Below are positions 23,032-30,399 of a DNA stretch of 32,605 nucleotides, piece by piece. The first letter of the stretch is position 1. Every line of letters starts with the position of its first letter. The position numbers and the translations under genes are program-made. The notes beneath the pieces are model-generated. The model saw nothing but the letters and a program-made list of their open reading frames with translations, did no database searches and was not told where the DNA came from. Origin of the DNA: an uncultured Chloroflexota bacterium (GTDB lineage: Bacteria > Chloroflexota > UBA11872 > UBA12225); NCBI GenBank assembly GCA_902805635.1, contig CADCTC010000149.1:16787-49391 (forward strand), written 5' to 3'.

Positions 23032-24621
23032 TCAGAGCCAGCGCTCGACGACGACCTTGCGGTCGGTGAAGAAGTCGATCGCGTCGCGACCCTGTCCGTG
23101 CAGGGTGCCGAAGAAGGAGCCTTTCATGCCGGCAAAGGGGAAGTACGCCATGGGGGCGGCGACGCCGACGTTGATGCCGATGTTGCCGGCGACGACGTGG
23201 TAGCGGAACTGGCGGGCGGCGGCGCCGGAGGCGGTGTAGATGCTGGCGGCGTTGCCGTAGGGGCTGGCGTTGATGCGGTCAATGGCTTCTTGTAGGGTCT
23301 TGACGTTGGTGACGCCGAGCACGGGGCCGAACACTTCGGTCTGGGCGAGCGGCATGGCCGGCTCGACGCCGTCCAGGACGGTGGGGCCGACGAAGTAGCC
23401 TTCCTCGAAGCCTTCGACGCTGACGTTGCGGCCATCGAGGACGGGGCGTGCACCGTGGGCCTGGCCTTCGGCGATGTTGTTGCCGATGCGGTCGCGGGCG
23501 GATGCTGAGATGACGGGGCCGAGGTCGACGTTGGGGTCGAGACCGTAGCCGATGCGGATCTTGCGCGAGGCTTCGACCACGGCGTCAAGCGTGTCCTTAT
23601 GGGCGTTCTCGACTGTCATCAGCATGGAGCCGGCGAGGCAGCGCTGGCCGGCGGCGCCGAAGCTGGCGCCGAGGATGTTGGGAACTGCCTTGTCGAGCAG
23701 GGGAACGGCGTCCGGGAGGACGACGAGGACGTTCTTCGCGCCGCCCTGGGCCTGGACGCGCTTCCCGTTGGCGGCGGCGCGCTGATAGATGTACTTGGCG
23801 ACGGGGGAAGAGCCGACGAAGGAGATGCCCTGCACGATAGGATCGTCAAGCAGGGCATCCACGGTCTCGCGACCGCCGTTGACCAGGTTGAGCACGCCGG
23901 GAGGGAAACCCGAGTCTTGGATGAGCTCGAAGATGCGGCGCATGGCCACTGGGACCTGCTCGGAGGGCTTGACGATGAAGGTGTTGCCGGTAGCGACGGC
24001 GTAGGGGAGGAACCAGAACGGGACCATCGCCGGGAAGTTGAAGGGGCAGATGGCGGCGAAGACGCCGAGGGGAGTGCGGATGGCCCATTCGTCGATGTTG
24101 CGCGCGGCGCCGTCTTCCAAGCCATAGCCCATCATCAGGGAGGGGATGCCGCAGGCGACCTCGACGTTCTCGACGGCGCGGCGCATCTCGCCGCGGGCGT
24201 CTTCGATGGTCTTGCCGTGGTCCTGGGTGATGAGGCGGGCGATCTCGTCGAAGTTAGCTTCGAGCAGCTCGCGGAACTTGAAGAAGTAGTGGGCGCGATC
24301 TATGGGTGGTGTCTGGCGCCAAGCGGGGAAGGCGGCCTGAGCGGCCTGCGTGGCGCGGGAGACTTCCTCCGCAGTGGACATGGCGACCTGGGCGTGGGGC
24401 CGATTGGTGGCGGGGTTGAACACGTCCGTCAGCTGGGCGCCCTTAGGGACGGACCACTCGCCGTTGACGTAGTTGCCGATGACGCCGAACTCGGTAGAGT
24501 CGCCGGGGACCTCACCCTGCGCTTCGCGGCCGCCCGCAAGCGGGCCACCCGGCTCTCCCACAGGAGAGGGACCTGCGGTTGGATTGGCGGGGCGCTTGGC
24601 GTTGAAGGCTTGCTCGATCAT
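23032..24621 (-). CDS. mmsA: CoA-acylating methylmalonate-semialdehyde dehydrogenase
   Basis: A 529-residue aldehyde dehydrogenase of the MmsA group. It has the NAD-binding IVKPSEQVP and FVGSSPVAKYIY, the catalytic Cys in FGAAGQRCLAGS (C328), and AQGGAKN in place of the usual ELGGK with its general-base Glu, a hallmark of the CoA-acylating MmsA group. The enzyme turns malonate or methylmalonate semialdehyde into acetyl- or propionyl-CoA, in valine, pyrimidine and inositol catabolism. The ATG at 24621 is well supported: it overlaps the SDR stop by 4 bases (ATGA). The first ~45 residues hold an extra segment (about 18-38) coded by a dispersed repeat. Typical MmsA proteins begin near IGNYVNGEW, here residue 48. 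Confidence 0.93.
   Translation of the reverse strand: MIEQAFNAKRPANPTAGPSPVGEPGGPLAGGREAQGEVPGDSTEFGVIGNYVNGEWSVPKGAQLTDVFNPATNRPHAQVAMSTAEEVSRATQAAQAAFPAWRQTPPIDRAHYFFKFRELLEANFDEIARLITQDHGKTIEDARGEMRRAVENVEVACGIPSLMMGYGLEDGAARNIDEWAIRTPLGVFAAICPFNFPAMVPFWFLPYAVATGNTFIVKPSEQVPVAMRRIFELIQDSGFPPGVLNLVNGGRETVDALLDDPIVQGISFVGSSPVAKYIYQRAAANGKRVQAQGGAKNVLVVLPDAVPLLDKAVPNILGASFGAAGQRCLAGSMLMTVENAHKDTLDAVVEASRKIRIGYGLDPNVDLGPVISASARDRIGNNIAEGQAHGARPVLDGRNVSVEGFEEGYFVGPTVLDGVEPAMPLAQTEVFGPVLGVTNVKTLQEAIDRINASPYGNAASIYTASGAAARQFRYHVVAGNIGINVGVAAPMAYFPFAGMKGSFFGTLHGQGRDAIDFFTDRKVVVERWL
24510..24570. repeat. Dispersed repeat inside mmsA, translated in frame, copy 2
   Basis: Begins CCTCACCCTGCGCTTCGCGG and ends TCTCCCACAGGAGAGGG, with CTCTCC/GGAGAG pairing. 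Related to the copies at 9146-9191 and 25420-25457. It codes for approximately residues 18-38 of the MmsA protein. Confidence 0.65.
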
Positions 24622-25403
24622 GAGCGCATCTCGCGGCCGCCGTCGACGACGGTGACCTCGCCGGTGAGGAAGGTGCCGTGGGTGGCGAAGGAGACGATGA
24701 CGCGGGCCACGTCTTCGGCGGTGGCGGCGCGGCCCATGGGGGTTTCCTTGGAATAGCGCTCGACGTGCTCCTCGCGCCCGGCGACCCAGCGGGTGGTGAC
24801 GATGCCGGGGGCGACGGCGTTGACACGGATGGTGGGAGCCAGCGCCTTGGCGAGCGACTTGGTCATAGTGGTCATGGCGCCCTTGGAGACGGCGTAGGGC
24901 ATGGAGGAGCCGGCGCCGGTGTGGCCGGCGATGCTGGAGACGTTGACGACGAGGCCATCGCCGCGGCGCTGCATGTGGTGGGCGGCGGCGCGGGTGGCGT
25001 AGAAGGCGCCTTTGAGGTTGAGGCCGAGGATGGCGTCCCAATCCTGGTCGGCGATCTCGTCGAGACCGGCGGGGCCGAGGCGCTCGAACGGAATGAAGCG
25101 GGTGCGGCCGGCGTTGTTGACGAGGATGTCGATGCCGCCAAGCTCGCGCGCGGTGCGGTCGACCATCTCCTTGATCTCGTCTTCTTTGGAGCAGTCGGCC
25201 TGGACGAGGAGGGTGCGCACGCCAAAGGCAGCGCAGGCGTCTTTGGTTTGCTGGGCTTCGGCTTCTGAGCGCGAGTAGTTGATCACGACGTCGGCGCCCT
25301 CGCGGGCAAAGCCGATGGCGGCTTCGCTGCCGATTCCGGTGGCGGAGCCGGTGACAAGGGCAACCTTGCCGGCGAGGAGTCTGGAGTCTTGCGTTGGTGG
25401 CAT
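24618..25403 (-). CDS. SDR family oxidoreductase (FabG-like)
   Basis: A 261-residue classical SDR with TGSATGIG (18-25), NNAG (96-99), Ser156/157 (NVSSIAG), Tyr170 and Lys174 (YAVSK), and C-terminal FLTGEVTVVDGGREMRS, as in 3-oxoacyl-ACP reductase-like enzymes. After strand 2 the residues NYSRSEAE, lacking an acidic residue, suggest NADPH preference. The stop codon overlaps the mmsA start by 4 bases, so the two are translationally coupled; a plausible role is oxidation or reduction of a hydroxyacid intermediate (e.g. 3-hydroxyisobutyrate-like) feeding MmsA, but this is inference. Start at ATG 25403. Confidence 0.9.
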   Translation of the reverse strand: MPPTQDSRLLAGKVALVTGSATGIGSEAAIGFAREGADVVINYSRSEAEAQQTKDACAAFGVRTLLVQADCSKEDEIKEMVDRTARELGGIDILVNNAGRTRFIPFERLGPAGLDEIADQDWDAILGLNLKGAFYATRAAAHHMQRRGDGLVVNVSSIAGHTGAGSSMPYAVSKGAMTTMTKSLAKALAPTIRVNAVAPGIVTTRWVAGREEHVERYSKETPMGRAATAEDVARVIVSFATHGTFLTGEVTVVDGGREMRS

Positions 25404-25419
25404 GTGTGGTGTCCTTTGA

Positions 25420-25457
25420 CCTCACCCCCGATCTCTCTCCGTGCCGGAGAGGGGAGG
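25420..25457. repeat. Dispersed repeat, 'CCTCACCC...' family, copy 3
   Basis: Starts CCTCACCCCCGATCTCTCTC and ends GGAGAGGGGAGG; CTCTCC can pair with GGAGAG. It lies in the 96-base gap between the small membrane protein gene and the coupled SDR-mmsA pair, i.e. in the leader of the latter. Confidence 0.65.
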
Positions 25458-25499
25458 CTCACCTGCGGCAGGTGTCGGCGGTAGCGGAATGGCGTGTGA

Positions 25500-25718
25500 C
25501 TAGAAAAGGAAGCGCTTGCGGGTCTTGGTGACGCTAGTGGTGGCGTCTTCGAGAAGGTCTTCTGTTGTCTCGGCGATGTCTTCGGCGATGTCACCGGCAG
25601 CTTCGAAGACTTGCTGGGCGGTGCGGCGACCGCGAGCGGTGAAGATGAGCCACATGAGGGTCAGGCCGAGGGTGACACCGAGGACAAAGACTACTCCGCG
25701 TTCTACATCATCATCCAT
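25500..25718 (-). CDS. Small membrane-anchored protein, YtxH-like
   Basis: A 72-residue protein. One N-terminal transmembrane helix (VVFVLGVTLGLTLMWLIF, about 9-26) is followed by a basic stretch RGRRTAQQVFE, and an acidic amphipathic helix (AAGDIAEDIAETTEDLLEDA) ending RKRFLF. This layout resembles small YtxH-type envelope proteins of unknown function. AAGGAG lies about seven bases before the ATG at 25718, a strong ribosome site. It starts 12 bases after the stop of cytosine deaminase, probably in the same transcript. Confidence 0.7.
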   Translation of the reverse strand: MDDDVERGVVFVLGVTLGLTLMWLIFTARGRRTAQQVFEAAGDIAEDIAETTEDLLEDATTSVTKTRKRFLF

Positions 25719-25730
25719 CGTAATTTCTCC

Positions 25731-26234
25731 TTACACGCCGATGTCTTCGTTCCACAGGGTGGGATTGTCTTTGATGAACGTGGTCATGAGGTCGACGCAC
25801 TCCGGGAGGTCGAGGTCGATCACCTGGATGCCGTGGCTGCCGAGGAAATCGTGGGCGCCAGGGAAGGTGCGGGCTTCGCCGATCACGACGGTGGGGACGC
25901 CGAACTGGACGGCAGCGCCGGAGCAGAGATAGCAGGGTGACAGGGTGGAGTAGAGGATGGTGTCACGGTAGGTGCGCTGGCGGCCGGCGTTCTGGAGGCA
26001 GTCGATCTCAGCGTGGGCCATGGGGTCGCCGCGCTGCACACGGCGGTTGTGGCCCCGGCCGATGACGTGACCGTCGCGGACGAGGACACTGCCGATGGGG
26101 ATGCCGCCTTCGACCAGGCCCTGGCGAGCTTCCTCGATGGCGACCTGCATGAAGCGGCGGTGTTCGGCCAACTGGCCGGCGGCGCTTATGGCTGCACTGG
26201 TTTGGGAAGCTGACGCACCCGCTTCAGGAACCAT
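25731..26234 (-). CDS. Cytosine deaminase, yeast Fcy1-like (cytidine/deoxycytidylate deaminase fold)
   Basis: A 167-residue deaminase. Zinc-binding/catalytic HAE is H74/E76 (MAHAEIDC) and the PCxxC motif has C101 and C104 (TLSPCYLCSGA). The flow of sequence, including EEARQGLVEGGIPIGSVLV, GRGHNRRVQRGDPMAHAEID, DTILYSTLSPCYLCSGA, and the C-terminal NPTLWNEDIG with D164, closely matches Saccharomyces Fcy1 (which ends RPQDWFEDIGE). The expected reaction is hydrolytic conversion of cytosine to uracil. The first ~28 residues are extra; an ATG at codon 29 (26150) would trim them, but neither start has a clear ribosome site. It heads the minus-strand run to mmsA. Specificity inferred from similarity to Fcy1, from memory, no alignment run. 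Confidence 0.82.
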   Translation of the reverse strand: MVPEAGASASQTSAAISAAGQLAEHRRFMQVAIEEARQGLVEGGIPIGSVLVRDGHVIGRGHNRRVQRGDPMAHAEIDCLQNAGRQRTYRDTILYSTLSPCYLCSGAAVQFGVPTVVIGEARTFPGAHDFLGSHGIQVIDLDLPECVDLMTTFIKDNPTLWNEDIGV

Positions 26235-26576
26235 GGGAGGTATTGTGCCAATCCGGAGGAGGCGGGAGGGGATACTTTCCTGATGACTTGGGCCGGCGCG
26301 CGGCGGCCAGGAGCGTCGAGTCGCGTGTGAGGGCGTGACTATTTGTGACTTTGTGTGACTCCGGCCGCGGGATAGGCGCGGAATTTGTAGCGGGTTGTCG
26401 CGTTATGTAGCCTTATCGACATCGCTTGATGGGGTGGCGCTCCGGGACCTCGGGGTGCACTCGGCGACGTGGTGATACGGACGGATGGCCGTGGCATGCA
26501 CATTCGGAAGGTCCCTCTACGTAGGTAAACGGCCCGAGGCGCAGATTTTTCATGCGAACCAGTCCCCCGTCTGCGC
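26235..26576. other. Gene-free region upstream of cytosine deaminase
   Basis: No coding frame here has reasonable protein composition; an 85-codon minus frame at 26339-26596 is Arg/Pro/Ser-rich and overlaps the MFS stop. The region follows the MFS gene (ending at 26577) and precedes the deaminase start at 26234. It contains the phased GTGACT repeats at 26335-26360 and a somewhat lower local GC content near 26330-26420 and 26480-26560 than its neighbours. Confidence 0.55.
26335..26360. promoter_or_regulatory. Three GTGACT direct repeats at exact 10-bp spacing
   Basis: GTGACT occurs at 26335-26340, 26345-26350 and 26355-26360; the last two share TTGTGACT/TGTGTGACT context. A 10-base period would put all three on one face of the helix, as expected for cooperative binding by a regulator. 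They lie about 100 bases before the cytosine deaminase start. No known operator is recognised. Confidence 0.35.
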
Positions 26577-27935
26577 TTAGGCGGCGGCACGGTCACGGGC
26601 AGGGTTGAGTTGTGTGGGGGGGCGCGGCTCGAGGCGTTCGGCCAAAGGGATGATCCGCTCCGGGCCGCCGGTGCTGGTGCCGCGGGCGCGGGCGGGCTGG
26701 TCGCGGGAGCCGGCGAAGGTACGCATCAGCAGGGTAAGCGCTCCGGTTGCCAACCCGGCGGCCCCGGCGCCGAGCATGACGGCCGGCAGGCCGACGTGCT
26801 CGGCGAGGCGGCCGAGCAGCACACCTCCCAGGGGCATGCTGCCGGCGTTGACGAGGACCCAAAGGCTCATGACGCGGCCGGTGAGCCGCTCCGGCACGCG
26901 CACCTGCAGGGTGGCGTTGGCGGTAGTGAGATAGCCGATGGAGCCAAAGCCAGCGATGGCGACCCCAACGGTACCGGCCCAGACGGGCAGCGCGCCGCCG
27001 GGGACGGCCAGGCCGAACAGCAACAGGCCGATCCCGGTGAGCAGCGCCGCCGCGGCCATGCAGACGCCGGGGCGGCGGGTGACGAAGGGGGTGCCGCTGA
27101 GGACCGCGGCCATGATGGCGCCGCCGCCAACGGCGGTGAGCAAGACGCCTAGCCCCTGGGCGTCCCAGCCCAGCACTTCACGAGCGAAGGCGGGCAGCAG
27201 CGGCTGATACGCAAGCGCGAGCATGCCGAAGCCGGCAGTGGTCAGCAGCAGGCGCAGAGAGAACCCGTCGTGCCAGACGTAGGCGAACCCTTCTTGAATG
27301 GCGGAGAAGATCGGTTGGCCGCGGCGCCGCCGGTTGGTGGGGCGGCGGATAAACCAGGTAGCGCCCAACACGCCGGCGCTGCTGACGGCGGCGATGGCCA
27401 GGCATGCCGGTGCGCCAATGCGCGCCATGGCAATTCCGGCGAGTGCCGGACCAAGCACGCGGGTCAGATTGAAGCGGGCTGAGTTGTAGGCTATGGCCTC
27501 GCGTACCCGGTCGGGTGGTACGAGCTCCTTCAGAAATGGGAGCATGGTGGGCCACACAACCGCATTGGCTGCACCCATCACAACGCCGCACGCCAGGATG
27601 GCCGGCATAGAGGCCCGGCCGGTGAGTGCCAACAGCGCGAGCGTGGCCGTAGCGCACGCCCCCGTGGTGACACCGGCCAGAAGCAGCCGCCGGCGGTCGA
27701 AGCGATCCGAGAGCGCGCCGCCGAACAGGGCGAGCAGGGCTGCCGGGCCCATCTGGGCGAAGCTGGCCAGCCCCAACGCGGCGGGAGATCCGGTGAGCTC
27801 CAAGACCAGCCAGCCGATGGCGACACCCTGGAACCAGGACCCGAGGGCGGAGACGAAGCTCCCTGCCATGAACAGGGCGTAGTTGCGCGTGATGAACACC
27901 TGGCGCCAGAGGCGCTGTGGCAGCGTGCGAATCAT
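26577..27935 (-). CDS. MFS exporter (EntS/DUF894-like)
   Basis: A 452-residue major facilitator protein with about 12 hydrophobic helices. The N-terminus (RNYALFMAGSFVSALGSWFQ, GVAIGWLVLELTGSPAALGL) and the loop DRFDRRRLLL (a form of the MFS motif A) are typical of the MFS_3/enterobactin-exporter EntS-like group. Such proteins export siderophores, macrolides or drugs by proton antiport. The C-terminal ~40 residues are a Pro/Arg-rich cytoplasmic tail. The ATG at 27935 is chosen because MIRTLPQRLWRQVFITRNYA is the usual cytoplasmic lead-in; the frame extends further upstream without similarity. It is divergent from the gamma-glutamylcyclotransferase gene, with ~205 bases between. Substrate unknown. 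Confidence 0.88.
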   Translation of the reverse strand: MIRTLPQRLWRQVFITRNYALFMAGSFVSALGSWFQGVAIGWLVLELTGSPAALGLASFAQMGPAALLALFGGALSDRFDRRRLLLAGVTTGACATATLALLALTGRASMPAILACGVVMGAANAVVWPTMLPFLKELVPPDRVREAIAYNSARFNLTRVLGPALAGIAMARIGAPACLAIAAVSSAGVLGATWFIRRPTNRRRRGQPIFSAIQEGFAYVWHDGFSLRLLLTTAGFGMLALAYQPLLPAFAREVLGWDAQGLGVLLTAVGGGAIMAAVLSGTPFVTRRPGVCMAAAALLTGIGLLLFGLAVPGGALPVWAGTVGVAIAGFGSIGYLTTANATLQVRVPERLTGRVMSLWVLVNAGSMPLGGVLLGRLAEHVGLPAVMLGAGAAGLATGALTLLMRTFAGSRDQPARARGTSTGGPERIIPLAERLEPRPPTQLNPARDRAAA

Positions 27936-28089
27936 TCTCACCCCCGGGCCAATACCGAGCGACTTCCCAAGACTCGTGCCACGTGCTGACCGTGGCGCTA
28001 CCGGCAACACCAGGCGCTCGAACCAACCAGTCGGATGTGTTACGTCAAATCCTGGGCGTGCCCTTGTCGTGGCCGACCTGATACGCTGC

Positions 28090-28127
28090 TCGTCGTCGAA
28101 TCGAGATCCTGCGGGAAGCGACGACAA
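28090..28127. repeat. Inverted repeat in the divergent MFS/cyclotransferase region
   Basis: GTCGTCG and CGACGAC can pair across about 20 bases, ending 15 bases before the cyclotransferase ATG at 28142. The position suggests an operator or mRNA leader hairpin for that gene; the stem is short and may be chance. No known binding site is recognised. Confidence 0.25.
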
Positions 28128-28141
28128 GCTGCGACAACGAC

Positions 28142-28537
28142 ATGCTGCGCGTGTTCGTGTACGGGACGCTGAAGCCGGGAGAGCGAAACTTCGAGCGGTA
28201 CTGTGCCAGGTCCGATGTCGGCAACGAGCCGGCGGTGACGCGTGGCTGCCTCTACGATCTGCCGATGGGCTACCCGGCGATGACAGAGGGGGCTGGTTGG
28301 GTACACGGGTTCGTCCTGCGCTTCGAGGACCCGGCAGCGCTGGCGGCACTGGACGAGCTGGAGGGGTACGTGCCGGGCCGGTCGGAGACGGAGAACGAGT
28401 ACTACCGAGCAGAGGTGGAGACGTACACGCCTGAGCAGCAGTCGCTTGGCCCGGCGTGGGTGTACCTGATGACCACTGAGCAGGTGCAGCGATTCGGAGG
28501 ACAGATGCTGCAGGGTGGGTGCTGGCGGTCCTGCTGA
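28142..28537 (+). CDS. Gamma-glutamylcyclotransferase/AIG2-like protein
   Basis: A 131-residue protein with the family signature VFVYGTLKPGERN (about 4-16) that binds the gamma-glutamyl carboxylate, and the catalytic Glu in LDELEGYVPG (about 71-80). The small AIG2/GGCT fold releases 5-oxoproline from gamma-glutamyl amines or peptides; bacterial members have varied and often unknown substrates. The fold is complete in length, although the C-terminus (GGQMLQGGCWRSC) is unusual. The ATG at 28142 has no strong ribosome site. The GNAT gene follows after 33 bases and may be co-transcribed. Confidence 0.88.
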   Translation: MLRVFVYGTLKPGERNFERYCARSDVGNEPAVTRGCLYDLPMGYPAMTEGAGWVHGFVLRFEDPAALAALDELEGYVPGRSETENEYYRAEVETYTPEQQSLGPAWVYLMTTEQVQRFGGQMLQGGCWRSC

Positions 28538-28570
28538 CGACATGACGCCGCGGCCTACACTTACGGGCTG

Positions 28571-29140
28571 ATGGAGCGGCAGTCTGCGCAGAGTAGTGAG
28601 GTTCGCATCCGCGCGATGACGCGGGAGGATCTGCCAGCATTCCTCGATCTGATCGACGCGCTCGCGGACTACGAGCACCTGCCGCGTCCCGACGAGGCGG
28701 CGCGCGCGCGGCTTGCCTCGGATGCGTTTACAGAGCCGCCGCGGTATGAGGCGCTGGTGGCAGAGCTCTGGGGTGAGGGTGTGCCAGCTGAGCTGGTCGT
28801 CGGGGAGGCCACGGGGGCGGCAGGGCCGGCGGCGCTAGCGGGATACGCCGTGTATTTCGTGACGTACTCCACGTTCCAGGCCAAACCATCGCTGTACCTG
28901 GAGGACCTGTTCGTGCGGCCGGAGCACCGGGGACGTGGTGCGGGGCGCGCGCTGTTCGAGCGGTGCGCTGCGCTGGCAGTAGCGCGCGGCTGCGGACGGA
29001 TGGAGTGGGTGGTGCTGGATTGGAACACGCCGTCGATCGAGTTCTATGAGCGTCGTGGCGCGCGTCACCTGAACGAGTGGCGTGCGTACCGGCTAGACGG
29101 GGCGGCGCTGGAGGCCGTGGGCGCCGGTGGTCGCGGGTAA
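28571..29140 (+). CDS. GNAT family N-acetyltransferase (diamine/thialysine acetyltransferase-like)
   Basis: A 189-residue acetyltransferase. The acetyl-CoA pyrophosphate loop is VRPEHRGRGAGRALFE (about 116-131), preceded by YSTFQAKPSLYLEDLFV and followed by MEWVVLDWNTPSIEFYERRG. This combination is the pattern of spermidine/spermine N1-acetyltransferase-2-like (thialysine) enzymes, which transfer acetyl from acetyl-CoA to a primary amine. The ATG at 28571 is used; a later ATG (MTREDLPAF) would give a shorter N-terminus. It is one base from the convergent dehydratase gene at 29141. Confidence 0.88.
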   Translation: MERQSAQSSEVRIRAMTREDLPAFLDLIDALADYEHLPRPDEAARARLASDAFTEPPRYEALVAELWGEGVPAELVVGEATGAAGPAALAGYAVYFVTYSTFQAKPSLYLEDLFVRPEHRGRGAGRALFERCAALAVARGCGRMEWVVLDWNTPSIEFYERRGARHLNEWRAYRLDGAALEAVGAGGRG

Positions 29141-30319
29141 TCAGACGGTCTTGCTTTCGAGCCAGTCGCGGGTGATCTCCAGGCCCAGGCCGTGGGCGTC
29201 TGTGGGTCGAACGCGGCCATTGCGGATGGGCACGGTGCCGGGGAGGAGGACCATTTCTTCCAGGGGAACGCCGGGCGGCGCGGCGCCTTCGGAGCGCTCG
29301 CCCATGGGGATGGCGGGCATGGCCATGGAGAGGTGCTGGCACCACGGGTAATTCATGCCGCCGTGGGCGATGACGCTGAGGCCGTGGGCTTCGGCCAGGT
29401 GGCAGATGCGCAGGCCGGCGCTGATGCCGCCGCACCAGGCCAGGTCGGGCTGCATGATGTCTACCAGGCCGCGGGCGGCGGCCTGGGCGAAGGGATGGAG
29501 CGTGTACCAGTGCTCGCCGCTGGCGAGGACCATGCCGGGAAGGCGGTCGCGGACGCGGGCGTAGCCTTCCATGTCCTCTGGCAGGAGGTAGTCTTCCAAC
29601 CACTTAATTCGGTAGGGGCGCAGCGCCTCGCCCAAGCGGACAGCGTACTCGACGTTGAGCGAGATCCAGGCGTCCACCATCAGCTCGACGTCGGGACCGA
29701 CCTGCTCGCGGGTCTTCGCGACGAGCTCCTCCGAGCGGTGGATGCCGGCGATGCCGGACTCGGGGCCTTCGCGCAGGAAGAGCTTGACCGCCTTGAAGCC
29801 GAGCTCGAGGAACCAGGCGATGCTGTTTTCAGTCCCATAGGAGTGGTCTGTGTTGCTCGCGTAGCAGGGGATGCTCTCTTTTTGTGGTCCACCGAGCAGC
29901 TCATAGACCGGGCGGCGCATGACCTTGCCCTTAAGGTCCCAGAGGGCGATATCGACGGCGCTGATGGCGTAGCTGGCGAGGCCGGCGGTGCCGTAGGGCG
30001 CGGAGGCGCGACGCATCACGTCCCAGAGCTTTTCGGTCGCGACGCAGTCCTGCCCAACGAGCAGCTGGGCGAAGTGGCCGTTGACGATCTCGCACACCGG
30101 TCCACTGTGGTTGGTGAAGCCGACGCCGAAGGTGCCGTCTTCGGCGGTCACGACGACGGCGGCGCGCTTCCAGCGCGCCGACCAATCGGCACGGCGGAAC
30201 TCCGGGTAGCGCTGCATGGGGCTGGCGAAGCCCTCGGTGGCTTGGCGCGCGACGCGCGGCTCGGTCGTGGGCTGCGGCGCGATCTCCACCGTCGCCGCGC
30301 GTATTTCCTTGATCTTCAC
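29141..30319 (-). CDS. Enolase-superfamily acid-sugar dehydratase, L-rhamnonate-dehydratase-like
   Basis: A 392-residue enolase-superfamily enzyme with predicted Mg2+ ligands D216 (LMVDAW), E242 (WLEDYL) and E269 (ASGEHWYT), plus D292 (MQPDLAWCGG) and H319 (VIAHGG), the His-Asp dyad of the rhamnonate dehydratase group (compare E. coli YfaW/RhmD: LMLDCW, WIEECL, SGEHHGT, MQPDVGWCGG, VPHGS; from memory). Expected to dehydrate a sugar acid to 2-keto-3-deoxy acid. The start is GTG at 30319, with GGGAG some 10 bases upstream; no ATG serves. It is divergent from the hydroxyacid dehydrogenase (80 bases). Confidence 0.88.
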   Translation of the reverse strand: MKIKEIRAATVEIAPQPTTEPRVARQATEGFASPMQRYPEFRRADWSARWKRAAVVVTAEDGTFGVGFTNHSGPVCEIVNGHFAQLLVGQDCVATEKLWDVMRRASAPYGTAGLASYAISAVDIALWDLKGKVMRRPVYELLGGPQKESIPCYASNTDHSYGTENSIAWFLELGFKAVKLFLREGPESGIAGIHRSEELVAKTREQVGPDVELMVDAWISLNVEYAVRLGEALRPYRIKWLEDYLLPEDMEGYARVRDRLPGMVLASGEHWYTLHPFAQAAARGLVDIMQPDLAWCGGISAGLRICHLAEAHGLSVIAHGGMNYPWCQHLSMAMPAIPMGERSEGAAPPGVPLEEMVLLPGTVPIRNGRVRPTDAHGLGLEITRDWLESKTV

Positions 30320-30399
30320 CGTGACGTCTCCCTCTCTGGCTGGGCGGCGTGACGGTAACACAGCAACGGCGCTGATGCGCTTTCTCTACCATTGGGGCA

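Noticed and set aside
24622..25425. N-terminal extension of the mmsA frame to 25425
   Set aside because: This part is Arg/Pro/His-rich and is a shadow of the coupled SDR gene. The true start overlaps the SDR stop at 24621.
26339..26596. 85-codon minus-strand frame in the deaminase upstream region
   Set aside because: Arg/Pro/Ser-rich composition, overlaps the MFS stop and has no recognisable domain.
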